Assembly: GCF_009907385.1 (NCBI RefSeq)
Contig: NZ_JAAATR010000073.1
Span: 62,001 to 126,000 of the forward strand
Direction: 5' to 3'
Length of the DNA stretch: 64,000 bases
DNA from: Atlantibacter hermannii
Lineage (GTDB): Bacteria; Pseudomonadota; Gammaproteobacteria; Enterobacterales; Enterobacteriaceae
This document shows positions 1 through 9,306 of the stretch, one piece after another. Under the pieces are notes generated by a model, which was given only the letters and a program-made list of their open reading frames with translations, was not told where the DNA came from and searched no databases. Within the stretch, counting starts at the first letter, position 1; each line of letters begins with the position of its first letter. A program made the position numbers and the translations under genes.

Positions 1-396
1 GAACCCGTTGTCATCGGTATCATACAGCAACCCGATCGCCGGTAATTCAGCCAGCTGGCATTTACCCTGGAGCTTTACCCGTTTTTCACCGGAGTCGGCT
101 TCAAGATAATAGTTTGCATCCAGCACCAGCGCTGCGCCGGTATTGGCGTCCAGATCGTGAAACTCAAGGGAGTCGAAACACCCTTCTTCCGATAGCGTCG
201 CGCTTATGCGCCGGGTCACCTCACCCTTGTCATTGAGCAGCGTCTGGCTGAAGTCCTTCACCGGCCCGCGCAGCGGATCAAAATCGAATTCATTAGAAAA
301 GCTTGCCATTTCAGGCGTATAGGCAATCGGCCCTTGCGAATTGTCACAGCCGCTCAGGGCTGCTGTTAACGCTATTATCAGGATCTGTGGCTTCAT
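1..396 (-). CDS. ynfC: YnfC family lipoprotein (3' end beyond window)
   Basis: Reverse-strand reading frame starting at ATG 394-396 behind a good ribosome site (GGGAGGAA), open to the window edge (132 codons seen). It begins with a short hydrophobic signal ending in a lipobox, ALSGC, so it should be lipid-anchored in the envelope. The stretch FTPEMASFSNEFDFDPLRG-like (here YTPEMASFSNEFDFDPLRG) and LSEEGCFDSLEF match what I know of E. coli YnfC (UPF0257). Function is unknown. The divergent neighbour is ynfD, as in E. coli. The C-terminal part lies outside the window. Confidence 0.9.
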   Translation of the reverse strand, partial: MKPQILIIALTAALSGCDNSQGPIAYTPEMASFSNEFDFDPLRGPVKDFSQTLLNDKGEVTRRISATLSEEGCFDSLEFHDLDANTGAALVLDANYYLEADSGEKRVKLQGKCQLAELPAIGLLYDTDDNGF

Positions 397-505
397 GCGT
401 GGGCTTCCTCCCGTCTGAAAACAACGCTTATGATATAAGCAAATACAGAGATTTACACTATGGCTGCTATGCTTAACCCTGAGCCCAACCAAAAAGGAGG
501 CTGAT

Positions 506-808
506 ATGAAGCGTTTATCCTGGACTGGCGCCTGTTTGTTAATTTTAGCCGCACCGGCGTTCGCCGCGCCGGAGTCGTGTGAACGGGTGAAAGCCGATAT
601 TCAGCAGCGAATCATCAATAACGGCGTACCGGAAACCAGCTTTAGCTTGACGATTGTGCCTGGCGATCAGGTTGATCAGGTGGATGCGCAGGTGGTGGGA
701 CATTGCGCCAACGACACGCACAAAATCCTCTATACCCGCACCAGCAGCGGTAACGCGCCGGGCAACCCGCCAGCGGCGCAGGACGGCTCGCAGAACGAGC
801 CGCAGTAA
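506..808 (+). CDS. ynfD: YnfD, DUF1161 periplasmic protein
   Basis: 100-residue protein with a cleavable signal peptide (hydrophobic core then AFAAP) and a very strong ribosome site (AAGGAGG) before ATG 506. The mature part carries the DUF1161 signature SCERVKADIQQRIINNGVP and GHCANDTHKILYTR, with two cysteines that could form a disulfide. It closely resembles E. coli YnfD and sits beside ynfC as it does there. The C-terminal tail is low-complexity and rich in Ala, Pro, Gly and Gln. The molecular role is not known. Confidence 0.9.
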   Translation: MKRLSWTGACLLILAAPAFAAPESCERVKADIQQRIINNGVPETSFSLTIVPGDQVDQVDAQVVGHCANDTHKILYTRTSSGNAPGNPPAAQDGSQNEPQ

Positions 809-813
809 CGCCC

Positions 814-838
814 TTCCTCCGGCCTGACGCCGGAGGAA
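814..838. terminator. Perfect hairpin between convergent ynfD and murP
   Basis: Ten-base perfect arms (TTCCTCCGGC / GCCGGAGGAA) with a 5-base loop lie between two converging genes. There is no clear T-run on either side, so it is a probable but weak bidirectional terminator. Confidence 0.45.
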
Positions 839-843
839 AACGG

Positions 844-2289
844 TTAACTTAAGTCGATATTTTTACTGCCAAACAGCCACGTCAGAATAAACCCGGACAG
901 ATAGGCCACCAGCAAGCCTGCCGCATAGACCGCCATCCCGGCGTAAATGCCGCTGCCCGAGGTCATCAACGGCAGCGCCACCAGCCCCGACGGACCGAAC
1001 ACGGTATTCAGCCCCACCGGCAAGCCCATCCAGGCCACCAGGCCAATAAAAAACCCGCCGCAGGCCCCGCCGAGACAGGCGGTGATAAACGGTTTCACCC
1101 GTGGCAGCGTCACGCCATAAATCAGCGGCTCGCCGATACCCAATAACCCCGGGATAATTGCCCCTTTAATCTGGGTACGCAGTAACGCCTCTTTATTTGC
1201 ACGTACGTATAACGCCAGCGCCGCCCCTACCTGGCCGCCCCCGGCCATCGCCAGAATGGTAAACAGCGAGTTAAAGCCCTGCGCTTCCATCAGTGCGAAA
1301 TAGACCGGCACAAACCCCTGATGGACGCCGAACATAACCGCCAGGAGAAACAGCCCCGCCAGCACCGCCGAACCGAACGGGTTGCCGTTGAGGTGCAGGA
1401 ACAGCCAGGACATACCGCTGAACAGATAACCGCCCACCGGCATTATCACGATAAAGGTCACCGCGCCCATGATCAGCAGCGTCACGGCGGAGGTTAAGAT
1501 CATATCCAGATTGGCAGGCATCATGCTGCGTACCCGCTTCTCGACCCACGCCCCGAGAATGGCGGCAATCAGCACGCCGATAATGTTGCCGCGCGGATCG
1601 ATGGTGTGACCAAAGAACGAAGAGATACCGGAATAGAAGCCCACGGTAGCATCGGGGTTGTAGCCGAGCACAAACAGCGCGGCGATAATCGCCCCGTTAA
1701 CGCCCGATCCGCCAAACGCTTTTTGTGCGTTGTAGCCAATCAGGATGCTCAGAAAAGTAAACATCCCTTTGCTGAACACCTTCATATAGCTGATGGTCTC
1801 AACCAGCGCGCCGTTGGGTGACGGCTTACCCAGCACGAAAACCTGCTCGGCGAGCGTCGCGAACCCCAGCAGCAGCCCCACGGCGATAAACCCCGGGATC
1901 AGCGGCGTAAAAATGGTGGCGAATTTCGCGAGGAACTTCTGCACGCTGCTGGTCTGCCTGCCTTTCAACTGCTGCTTTTTCTGCGCCGCGATGGCTTCGA
2001 GGCTCTGGTTCTCGCTGGAAGCCGCGACGGGCGCGCTTTCCAGAGAGTGATTCATCATTTCCGCCGCCGCCTGGGCTTTACCCGGACCCAGCACAATCTG
2101 GAACTGCTCGTCGCTTTCAATCACACCCAGCACGCCGGGGATCTGACGGATCGCCGCGACGTCGGCACGGGTATCGTCACGCAAAGTCAGCCGCAGCCGC
2201 GTCATGCAGTTACCGCACTGCGCCACGTTGGCGCTTCCGCCCACCGCGTCAGTTATCCGCGCTATCATCTCGCTGGTTATTTTTGCCAT
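844..2289 (-). CDS. murP: N-acetylmuramic acid-specific PTS EIIBC component MurP
   Basis: 481-residue inner-membrane sugar permease that imports and phosphorylates N-acetylmuramic acid (MurNAc) to MurNAc-6-phosphate. An N-terminal EIIB domain (about residues 1-90) has the phosphorylation motif CGNCMTRLR with the phospho-accepting Cys28. A multi-spanning EIIC domain follows, with the conserved [10 protein letters not shown] segment. I chose ATG 2289, behind AAGGAAAC, over a longer in-frame start that would run back into murQ. It lies 10 bp after murQ, so the two form one operon. No EIIA domain is encoded, so EIIA-Glc would be needed, as known for E. coli MurP. Confidence 0.93.
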   Translation of the reverse strand: MAKITSEMIARITDAVGGSANVAQCGNCMTRLRLTLRDDTRADVAAIRQIPGVLGVIESDEQFQIVLGPGKAQAAAEMMNHSLESAPVAASSENQSLEAIAAQKKQQLKGRQTSSVQKFLAKFATIFTPLIPGFIAVGLLLGFATLAEQVFVLGKPSPNGALVETISYMKVFSKGMFTFLSILIGYNAQKAFGGSGVNGAIIAALFVLGYNPDATVGFYSGISSFFGHTIDPRGNIIGVLIAAILGAWVEKRVRSMMPANLDMILTSAVTLLIMGAVTFIVIMPVGGYLFSGMSWLFLHLNGNPFGSAVLAGLFLLAVMFGVHQGFVPVYFALMEAQGFNSLFTILAMAGGGQVGAALALYVRANKEALLRTQIKGAIIPGLLGIGEPLIYGVTLPRVKPFITACLGGACGGFFIGLVAWMGLPVGLNTVFGPSGLVALPLMTSGSGIYAGMAVYAAGLLVAYLSGFILTWLFGSKNIDLS

Positions 2290-2299
2290 TTTGTTTCCT

Positions 2300-3202
2300 T
2301 CAGGCGTTGTGTAACGCCAGGCGAATAAATCCGTTATTTTGTTCCAGCACCGCACCAGCCTGCGCGGCGTCAAGGCCCGACAGCACCATCACAATGGCGG
2401 TTTTACAATGGCGGTTGCATTGCTGGAGCGCCGCCTGCGCCGTTTCGCGGTCGCAATCGGTGGCATCCATCACGATAGAAATCTGCCGTTCGATCAGCTT
2501 GGCGTTAGTGGCTTCCACATCCACCATCAGATTGCTGTAAACCTTGCCGCTGCGGATCATCGCGCCGGTGGTGATCATGTTGAGCACCAGTTTCTGGGCG
2601 GTGCCCGCTTTCAGACGGGTCGAACCGGTGACCACTTCGGGGCCAACAGCAGGCGTAATCGCGATATCCGCCAGCGCCGCCATCTCACTTTGCGGATTGC
2701 AGCTCACCACCGCAACGCTGGCATTCTGCGATTTCGCCCAGGCCATCGCCCCTAAAACGTAAGGCGTTCTGCCGCTGGCCGCGAGGCCCACCAGCACATC
2801 TTTCGCGCTGAAGTTCAGCGCTTTCAGATCCGCTGCGCCCTGTTCGCGGTTATCTTCAACATTTTCCACCGCGCTTAAAATGGCTTTATGGCCGCCCGCA
2901 ATAATGCCCACCACCTGCTCAGGGGGAGTACCGAACGTTGGCGGGCATTCGCTGGCATCCAGAATGCCGAGGCGGCCTGAGGTGCCCGCACCGATATAGA
3001 TCAACCGGCCGCCTTCAGCAAACGCCTGCGCCACGCGATCCACCAGTTGGGCGATTTGCGGCAGATAAGGCGTGATCGCCTCTGGTACGCGCCGGTCTTC
3101 GTTATTCATTACGGTCAGCATCTCCAGAGTGGATAACGTATCAATGTTATTGCTCAGGGGGTTCCGGCGTTCAGTCAGTAGCTGGCTTAAATCGATACTC
3201 AT
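2300..3202 (-). CDS. murQ: N-acetylmuramic acid 6-phosphate etherase MurQ
   Basis: 300-residue cytoplasmic SIS-domain enzyme that removes the lactyl ether from MurNAc-6-phosphate, giving GlcNAc-6-phosphate and D-lactate in cell-wall recycling. The sugar-phosphate loop [10 protein letters not shown] and the two acidic sites expected in this family, ASECPPTFG (Glu85) and ENVEDNREQ (Glu113/Glu116), are present. Length is normal for the family. It is the first gene of murQP. In E. coli the RpiR-type repressor gene murR lies divergently upstream, but here that place is taken by an osmoprotectant transporter, so the regulator must be elsewhere. Confidence 0.95.
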   Translation of the reverse strand: MSIDLSQLLTERRNPLSNNIDTLSTLEMLTVMNNEDRRVPEAITPYLPQIAQLVDRVAQAFAEGGRLIYIGAGTSGRLGILDASECPPTFGTPPEQVVGIIAGGHKAILSAVENVEDNREQGAADLKALNFSAKDVLVGLAASGRTPYVLGAMAWAKSQNASVAVVSCNPQSEMAALADIAITPAVGPEVVTGSTRLKAGTAQKLVLNMITTGAMIRSGKVYSNLMVDVEATNAKLIERQISIVMDATDCDRETAQAALQQCNRHCKTAIVMVLSGLDAAQAGAVLEQNNGFIRLALHNA

Positions 3203-3238
3203 ATTGGCCTCATTTTTTGCAACGTGGTCACAGTGTAA

Positions 3239-3253
3239 GGAATATTTTATTCC
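3239..3253 (-). promoter_or_regulatory. Perfect palindrome upstream of murQ, candidate MurR-type operator
   Basis: GGAATATTTTATTCC is a perfect inverted repeat (GGAATA-TTT-TATTCC) 37 bp upstream of the murQ start. RpiR/SIS-type regulators such as MurR often bind GGAAT...ATTCC repeats, so this is a candidate operator by position and form. Binding itself is inference. Confidence 0.4.
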
Positions 3254-3702
3254 ATCCCTGGGGATTATGTCACATATCGTGAATTAAATATTATTACCCC
3301 ACGCGGTGCGCCAGGGTTTTATGACGCAAGGAAAAGCATTATCCGCATGAATTTGTTCATAAAACGCCCGGGCGTTTATTTCCCGCTCGTATTTTCTGTT
3401 TTTGCGGTCCCTGCAATACCGGATGAACCCCACACAAACATCGCCTGTCCCGCGCTACATTCTCGGGTTACAGATTTAAAATGTGACAACGTCACGAAGC
3501 GATTTTCAGTTTAAGACAATTCTTTACGTTCGGCCCTATAACCCGGCGATATAAGGCCAAACTAATGGTTCTGTGCATAAACCATTATTCTGTTAAGGGT
3601 TCGCAAACTGGAATCCTTCCCGACGCATTGCTATAGCTCTTAACACGCTGCCAACACCAGGCATAACAATTCGATAAAGCGTGCTCAGGGAGACACACCG
3701 CA
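3254..3702. promoter_or_regulatory. Long divergent regulatory region between murQP and osmU-type operon
   Basis: About 450 bp without a coding frame I can support. It holds two perfect inverted repeats on the osmoprotectant side: GTGAC-AAC-GTCAC at 3483-3495 and TAATGGTT/AACCATTA at 3563-3587 (9-base spacer). A long untranslated leader or several promoters for an osmotically induced operon would explain its size. I could not assign either repeat to a known regulator. Confidence 0.4.
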
Positions 3703-4413
3703 ATGTATAAAAACCTCGCACTTCGCGCAGTGATGGCGCTCGTGGCACTTATCGTCGTGGCAGGCTTAATCGCCTGGGGCGTCGGTATGGAAACCATCAG
3801 GGCGCGTCAGGTCGATTTACTCTATCTCGGGAAACAGCATTTGATCCTCGTGTTCAGCTCAATGGCGCTGGCGCTGGCCGTGGGCATTCCCAGCGGCATT
3901 TTGCTTAGCCGCCCCGCCGCCCGTCGGTTTGCTGAATATGTGATGCAAATCTTTAACGTCGGTAATACCTTGCCGCCGCTGGCAGTACTGGCACTGGCGA
4001 TGGTCATCATCGGTATCGGTGATCGCCCCGCGATTATCGCGTTATTCCTCGCCTCACTGCTGCCCATCGTGCGCAACACTTACGCCGGGCTGTGCTCAGT
4101 CCCCGCCTCGTTAATTGAAGCCGCTAAAGGCATCGGGATGACGCGCTGGCAACAGTTGCGCCAGGTTGAACTGCCTAACGCCTGGCCGGTGATGCTGTCC
4201 GGTATCCGTATCGCCACGGCGATTAACGTCGGGACCGCGCCGCTGGCGTTCCTGATTGGCGCCAGCAGCTACGGCGAGCTGATTTTCCCCGGCATTTATC
4301 TGAACGATTTCCCGACGCTGATTCTGGGTGCGGCCGCCACGGCGCTGTTCGCCATGATTCTGGATCTGGCACTGGCGGGTTTGGGCCGCCTGATGAGCCC
4401 GCACACCGCCTGA
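3703..4413 (+). CDS. Osmoprotectant (glycine betaine/choline) ABC transporter permease, first of two
   Basis: 236-residue inner-membrane permease of the ProW/OpuCB type. It has hydrophobic spans at about 10-30, 45-70, 85-115 and 185-225, and the ATPase-contact EAA-like loop [25 protein letters not shown] 3703 follows a GGGAG ribosome site. It heads a four-gene operon: permease, binding protein, permease, ATPase. That order matches the Salmonella OsmU system, where the two permeases are named OsmW and OsmY. I leave the symbol empty because I cannot tell securely which name belongs to which, and E. coli osmY is an unrelated gene. Confidence 0.88.
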   Translation: MYKNLALRAVMALVALIVVAGLIAWGVGMETIRARQVDLLYLGKQHLILVFSSMALALAVGIPSGILLSRPAARRFAEYVMQIFNVGNTLPPLAVLALAMVIIGIGDRPAIIALFLASLLPIVRNTYAGLCSVPASLIEAAKGIGMTRWQQLRQVELPNAWPVMLSGIRIATAINVGTAPLAFLIGASSYGELIFPGIYLNDFPTLILGAAATALFAMILDLALAGLGRLMSPHTA

Positions 4414-4435
4414 TAATTATAACAAGGAGCGAACC

Positions 4436-5338
4436 ATGAAATTTTTGTCCCGCCTGCTGGCCGCTTTCACGGCAACGGCCCTGTTCGCCAGCGTGGCGCA
4501 GGCCGCGCCGATTGTGCTGGCGACCAAGGGCTTTACTGAACAGCATATCCTTTCCGCCATGACCACGATGTATCTGCAAAAGAAAGGCTTTCAGATCCAG
4601 CCGAAAACCAACATTGCGGCGGTGATTTCCCGCAATGCGATGGTCAATAACCAGATCGATATCACCTGGGAATACACCGGCACCTCGCTGATTATCTTTA
4701 ACAAAATCGACAAACGTATGACCCCGCAGGAGTCCTACGATACGGTCAAACGCCTCGACGCCAAACTTGGGCTGGTGTGGCTGAAACCGGCGGACATGAA
4801 CAACACCTACGCATTCGCCATGCAGCGCGAACGGGCTGAAAAAGAAGGCATTACCACCCTGTCGCAGATGGTGGAGCGGATGGACGACTTACGTGAGCAT
4901 GACCCCAAAAATAACTGGCTGCTGGGCCTTGATCTGGAGTTCGCCGGACGCAGCGACGGCATGAAGCCGCTGCAACAGGCTTACAATATGCATCTGGACC
5001 GCCCGCAGATCCGCCAGATGGACCCGGGCCTTGTGTATAACGCCATTCGCGACGGGTTTGTCGATGCCGGGCTGATTTACACCACCGACGGGCGCGTCAA
5101 AGGCTTTGATCTGAAAGTGCTGGAAGATGACAAAGGTTTCTTTCCCAGCTACGCGGTAACGCCGGTGGTGCGTAAACCGATCCTGGATGCCAATCCGGGC
5201 CTGGAGGACGCGCTGAACACCCTTTCCGGCCTGCTGAATAACGATGTCATCTCCACGCTCAACGCAAAGGTGGATATCGACCATGAATCGCCCCAGAAAG
5301 TGGCGCGCGAATTTCTGCAACAGCACAAGCTGCTTTAA
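4436..5338 (+). CDS. osmX: Osmoprotectant ABC transporter periplasmic binding protein (OsmX-like)
   Basis: 300-residue protein with a signal peptide (cleavage probably after ASVAQA). The mature part begins [17 protein letters not shown], typical of the OpuAC/OsmX family of betaine-binding proteins, and contains [10 protein letters not shown] and the aromatic residues expected to cage a quaternary amine. It captures a compatible solute in the periplasm and delivers it to the two permeases. It lies 22 bp after the first permease and 12 bp before the second. Substrate is inferred from the family; choline-O-sulfate or a related amine is also possible. Confidence 0.87.
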   Translation: MKFLSRLLAAFTATALFASVAQAAPIVLATKGFTEQHILSAMTTMYLQKKGFQIQPKTNIAAVISRNAMVNNQIDITWEYTGTSLIIFNKIDKRMTPQESYDTVKRLDAKLGLVWLKPADMNNTYAFAMQRERAEKEGITTLSQMVERMDDLREHDPKNNWLLGLDLEFAGRSDGMKPLQQAYNMHLDRPQIRQMDPGLVYNAIRDGFVDAGLIYTTDGRVKGFDLKVLEDDKGFFPSYAVTPVVRKPILDANPGLEDALNTLSGLLNNDVISTLNAKVDIDHESPQKVAREFLQQHKLL

Positions 5339-5350
5339 GGAGGCGTCCCG

Positions 5351-5998
5351 ATGGAAACGATTCATTACATGATGGATAACGCCGGGTATATCGGCGAGTT
5401 GACTCTCCAGCACCTGTGGCTGGTGGGTCTGGCGGTTGGGATGGCGATTGTTATTGGCGTGCCGCTGGGCGTGCTGATCGTGCGTCATAAATGGCTGGCG
5501 ACGCCGGTGCTCGGCATCGCCACCGTGATGCTGACCATTCCGTCCATCGCGCTGTTCGGCCTGATGATCCCGCTGTTTTCGCTGATCGGTCAGGGTATTG
5601 GCGCGGTGCCCGCCGTCACGGCGGTATTCCTTTACTCGCTGCTGCCGATTGTGCGTAACACCCACACCGCACTGGAGAGCCTGCCGCCGGGGCTGCGCGA
5701 AGCAGGTCGCGGCATCGGCATGACCTTCTGGCAGCGCCTGCGCTGGGTGGAAATCCCGATTGCCCTGCCGGTGATTTTCGGCGGCATTCGCACCGCCGTG
5801 GTGATGAACATCGGCGTAATGGCGATCGCAGCAGTGATCGGCGCGGGCGGCCTGGGATTGCTCTTGCTTAACGGCATCGGCGGCAGCGACATCCGTATGC
5901 TGATCGCGGGTGCGGTAATGATTTGCCTGTTGGCGATTGTACTTGACTGGATGCTGCACCGTTTGCAGGTGCTGCTGACTCCGAAGGGGATACGATAA
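5351..5998 (+). CDS. Osmoprotectant ABC transporter permease, second of two
   Basis: 215-residue membrane permease with about five hydrophobic spans and the ATPase-contact loop LREAGRGIGMTFWQRLRWVEIP. It probably pairs with the first permease as a heterodimer across the inner membrane. ATG 5351 follows AAGGAGGCGT, a very strong ribosome site. Its stop codon shares one base with the start of the ATPase gene (TAATG at 5996-6000), which suggests translational coupling. Confidence 0.88.
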   Translation: METIHYMMDNAGYIGELTLQHLWLVGLAVGMAIVIGVPLGVLIVRHKWLATPVLGIATVMLTIPSIALFGLMIPLFSLIGQGIGAVPAVTAVFLYSLLPIVRNTHTALESLPPGLREAGRGIGMTFWQRLRWVEIPIALPVIFGGIRTAVVMNIGVMAIAAVIGAGGLGLLLLNGIGGSDIRMLIAGAVMICLLAIVLDWMLHRLQVLLTPKGIR

Positions 5999-7143
5999 TG
6001 ATAAAACTGGAAAACCTCACCAAACAGTTCACGCAGAAAAACGGCCAGACCTTTAAAGCCGTGGATAACGTTAATCTCAACGTACCGGAAGGCGAAATGT
6101 GCGTGCTGCTCGGCCCTTCCGGCTGCGGCAAAACCACCACGCTGAAAATGATTAACCGGCTTATCGCCCCCAGCAGCGGCACTATTCTGATCAACGGTAA
6201 AGACACTCAAGAGATGGATACCGTGACGCTGCGCCGCAACATTGGCTATGTGATCCAGCAAATCGGCCTGTTCCCGAATATGACCATTGAAGAGAACATC
6301 ACCGTTGTGCCGCGTATGCTGGGCTGGGATAAAGCCCGCTACCAGGCGCGCGCGGCGGAGCTGATGGACATGGTGGCGCTGGATCCGAAAAAATTCCTTC
6401 ATCGCTACCCCAAAGAGATGTCCGGCGGGCAGCAGCAGCGTATCGGCGTGATCCGCGCGCTGGCGGCGGATCCGCCGGTACTGCTGATGGATGAGCCTTT
6501 CGGTGCGGTCGACCCGATTAACCGCGAAGTGATCCAGAACCAGTTTCTGGAAATGCAGCGCCAGCTTAAAAAGACCGTGATGCTGGTGAGCCATGATATT
6601 GATGAAGCGCTGAAGCTCGGCGACCGTATTGCGGTATTCCGTCAGGGGCGCATCGTGCAGTGCGCCAGCCCGGATGAACTGCTGGCGAAACCGGCCAATG
6701 AGTTTGTCGGCTCGTTTGTGGGCCAGGACCGTACCCTGAAGCGCCTGCTGCTGGTACAGGCCGGTGACGTGACCGACCAGCAGCCGACCATCACGGTGCA
6801 GGCGTCGACGCCGTTATCTGAAGCCTTCGCGATCATGGATGACAACGATCAGCGCTCGGTCACCGTCGTGGACAGCGAGTCCAAACCGATTGGCTTCGTG
6901 AAGCGCCGGGAAGCGCGCGGCGCGACGGGCGTTTGCGGCGATCTCCTGCATCCGTTCCGTATTACCGGCAAGGCGGAGGACAACCTGCGCGTGGTGCTGT
7001 CACGCTTGTATGAACACAACACGGTATGGATGCCGATTGTCGATGAAGACGGGCGCTACAGCGGGGAGATTTCGCAAGATTATATCGCCGACTATTTGAG
7101 TTCAGGGCGAACCCGTCGGGCGTTGAATATCCACGGGGAATAA
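5998..7143 (+). CDS. osmV: Osmoprotectant ABC transporter ATP-binding protein (OsmV-like)
   Basis: 381-residue ATPase that powers the betaine-type importer. It has Walker A GPSGCGKTT, a Q-loop, the signature MSGGQQQRIG, Walker B LLMDEPF and the switch His in LVSHDIDEAL. The C-terminal 120 residues form a pair of CBS-type repeats (VTVVDSESKPIGFV and VWMPIVDEDGRYSGEI), which in ProV/OpuA relatives sense ionic strength or nucleotides. It is the last gene of the operon and is followed directly by a terminator. Confidence 0.9.
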   Translation: MIKLENLTKQFTQKNGQTFKAVDNVNLNVPEGEMCVLLGPSGCGKTTTLKMINRLIAPSSGTILINGKDTQEMDTVTLRRNIGYVIQQIGLFPNMTIEENITVVPRMLGWDKARYQARAAELMDMVALDPKKFLHRYPKEMSGGQQQRIGVIRALAADPPVLLMDEPFGAVDPINREVIQNQFLEMQRQLKKTVMLVSHDIDEALKLGDRIAVFRQGRIVQCASPDELLAKPANEFVGSFVGQDRTLKRLLLVQAGDVTDQQPTITVQASTPLSEAFAIMDDNDQRSVTVVDSESKPIGFVKRREARGATGVCGDLLHPFRITGKAEDNLRVVLSRLYEHNTVWMPIVDEDGRYSGEISQDYIADYLSSGRTRRALNIHGE

Positions 7144-7147
7144 ACAA

Positions 7148-7173
7148 AAAAGGGATACGAAAGTATCCCTTTT
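7148..7173. terminator. Bidirectional rho-independent terminator
   Basis: AAAAGGGATAC and its complement flank a GAAA tetraloop. A-rich and T-rich flanks on opposite sides let it end both the osmoprotectant operon and the convergent bioD2 transcript. Confidence 0.85.
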
Positions 7174-7178
7174 GATTA

Positions 7179-7859
7179 TCAGGCGCTCAGTTTGACGGGG
7201 TCAGCGGGCAGTTGAATGTACTGGGCCAGCTCGCGCTGTTCGGCGCGCGGCAAATACGGCAACTCGCCCATTAACGGCGCCGGGATTTTTTTGCGGAGCA
7301 CGTCAATGATTTCCGCGTAGTGCGCCAGGCCCGGATTAATACGGTTAGCCACCCACCCCACCAGGGGCAAGCCGTCGCTGGCAATCGCCTGAGCGGTCAG
7401 CAGGGCGTGGTTGATGCACCCTTCCTGAATCCCCACCACCATCACCACCGGCAACTGTTCCTGGACCACCCACTCCGACAGCGGACGCAAATCGTTCATC
7501 AGGCTGCGCCAGCCGCCTGTGCCTTCAACCACTACGTGGTCGGCCTGCGCGCTGAGCTGGCTCAGGGTATCGGTCAACAGGGAATAATTGATGGGGAAAC
7601 TGTGCGCCACGCTGCTTTCATCTTCGCTGAGCGCAATCGGGTTAATCGTTGAATAAGGCAGGGCCAGAGTGGACACGCTTTGCAACACCAGGGCGTCTTT
7701 ATTGCGTAACCCCTCCGGCGTCTCTTTACTGCTTTTGGCGACAGGTTTGAAACCCACTACGCTTTTCCCTTCCGCCGCCAGGGCCTGAAGCAGCGCACGG
7801 GAAACGACCGTTTTACCAACAGCTGTATCTGTACCCGTTACAAAGAAACGCTTAAACAT
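7179..7859 (-). CDS. bioD2: Dethiobiotin synthetase paralogue BioD2 (YnfK)
   Basis: 226-residue ATP-dependent ligase of the BioD family, which forms the ureido ring of dethiobiotin from diaminopelargonate and CO2. The P-loop GTDTAVGKT lies at the N-terminus, followed by GFKPVAKSSKETPEG and the VVVEGTGGW motif. The protein matches E. coli YnfK closely and keeps the same place beside mlc. I chose ATG 7859 instead of the adjacent in-frame GTG at 7862. It lies outside the bio operon, as in E. coli, where its physiological role is less clear than that of BioD. Confidence 0.9.
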   Translation of the reverse strand: MFKRFFVTGTDTAVGKTVVSRALLQALAAEGKSVVGFKPVAKSSKETPEGLRNKDALVLQSVSTLALPYSTINPIALSEDESSVAHSFPINYSLLTDTLSQLSAQADHVVVEGTGGWRSLMNDLRPLSEWVVQEQLPVVMVVGIQEGCINHALLTAQAIASDGLPLVGWVANRINPGLAHYAEIIDVLRKKIPAPLMGELPYLPRAEQRELAQYIQLPADPVKLSA

Positions 7860-7982
7860 CACAAACTCCAGGTTATGCTCTTAAAATATATTGATTCGGA
7901 ATAATTCAATAGTGAAAGTCTAAGAGAAGACGTCTGGAGTCAGCTTGAGATAGCGCAATTTTTAGTGGATTACGAAAATTTG

Positions 7983-9200
7983 TTAACCCTGCAACAGACG
8001 AATCAGCAGCGATCCCGTATACATCGCGTCTTTGACCAGCGCCGCCCCCGCCATCGTACCCTGATTGGTAAACTGCGTGCTCTCCACCACCGTATTACGG
8101 CTGTAGGCTGGCAGCGCCTGCTGGCGTATACAACCGGCAATAGCCGGAAACAAAATAGCCGACGCCCGGTTGAGCGGCGAGCCAATCAGGATTTTCTGCG
8201 GATTAAACAGGTTAACCATGATCGCCAGAATTCGGCCCACGTTTGTCCCTACCCCGACGATGATATCCCGCGCCAGCAAATCACCGTTTAGCGCCGCCTC
8301 GCACAGCGTCTCCACATTCAGAGGCTGGCCGTGCAGCATCGAACCCATGGACTGGTTCATGCGCTGCTGCGCCAGCTCCAGCACGCTATCGATGCTGGCG
8401 ATGGTTTCCAGGCACCCGTGGTTGCCGCAATAGCAACGTTTACCGTAAGGATCGACCTGGGTATGGCCGATCTCCACCAGGCTGCTGCTGCCGGCATGCA
8501 ACAGGCGGCCGTCGGTAACGACGCCCGCCCCGACGTTATGGTCGATCACCACCTGAATCACGTCACGCGCGCCGCGCGATGCGCCAAACAGCGACTCTGC
8601 CATGGTCCAGGCGCTGATGTCGTGCTGAATAAATACCGGCACCCCGGTGCGGCTTTCCAGCGCCGGGCCGAGGGGCATTTCCTGAACGTCGTAAAACGGC
8701 ATGCGATGCACCACGCCGTTTTCGGTATCGATAATCCCCGGTAGCGTGATGGCGATAGCCGTCAGCCGTTCGAGCTTTTGCTGATGGCGAATAAAGAACT
8801 GATCGATATGGGCGATGATGCGCTCCAGTAGCGGCGGGCTCTCCTGCTGCGGCAGCGCCAGTTGCTCTTCCACCACCAGTTTGCTGCTGAGATCGCGTAG
8901 CGCAAGGTTGATTTCCCCACGATTAATACGCACCGACAGATAGTGCCAGGCTTCGGTTTCCACCATCAACCCTACCGCGGGACGACCACGGCTGCCCGGC
9001 TCCTGGATTTCGGTTTCCTGCACCAGATGCGCTTCAATCATTTCGCGGACGATTTTAGTGATACTGGCAGGCGCCAGCTGCGCCAGACGCGAAAGATCAA
9101 TACGTGACACCGGGCCAAGTTGGTCTATCAGACGATACACCACACCGGCATTCGTCTGTTTAATCTGATCAATATGGCCCGGTTGACTATCAGCAACCAC
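7983..9200 (-). CDS. mlc: Transcriptional repressor Mlc (DgsA), ROK family
   Basis: 405-residue repressor of glucose-uptake and other sugar genes (ptsG, ptsHI, manXYZ in E. coli), titrated by membrane-bound dephosphorylated EIICB-Glc. An N-terminal winged helix-turn-helix (about 15-70, ISRIDLSRLAQLAPASITKIVREM) precedes a ROK domain with the zinc site CYCGNHGC and the DHNVGAGVV segment. Length and sequence are nearly those of E. coli Mlc. It is transcribed toward bioD2 across about 120 bp and is probably its own unit. Confidence 0.95.
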   Translation of the reverse strand: MVADSQPGHIDQIKQTNAGVVYRLIDQLGPVSRIDLSRLAQLAPASITKIVREMIEAHLVQETEIQEPGSRGRPAVGLMVETEAWHYLSVRINRGEINLALRDLSSKLVVEEQLALPQQESPPLLERIIAHIDQFFIRHQQKLERLTAIAITLPGIIDTENGVVHRMPFYDVQEMPLGPALESRTGVPVFIQHDISAWTMAESLFGASRGARDVIQVVIDHNVGAGVVTDGRLLHAGSSSLVEIGHTQVDPYGKRCYCGNHGCLETIASIDSVLELAQQRMNQSMGSMLHGQPLNVETLCEAALNGDLLARDIIVGVGTNVGRILAIMVNLFNPQKILIGSPLNRASAILFPAIAGCIRQQALPAYSRNTVVESTQFTNQGTMAGAALVKDAMYTGSLLIRLLQG

Positions 9201-9306
9201 TGCAATCTCCCTTTATTTTCGGGCTTCGAAATAAACTTACGCTATGGTGAAGCACATCAACACGAGCCGTCAAATTTTTAGTCATGGTTGTGATTTACAG
9301 CACGTT

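Noticed and set aside
3225..3280. CRP site upstream of murQ
   Set aside because: Only half-sites such as TGTGA are present; no full TGTGA-N6-TCACA is seen.
4889..5959. Long reverse frame (356 codons) opposite the osmoprotectant binding protein and permease
   Set aside because: It is antisense to well-supported genes, rich in His, Gln and Arg, and has no family features; typical of GC-rich DNA.
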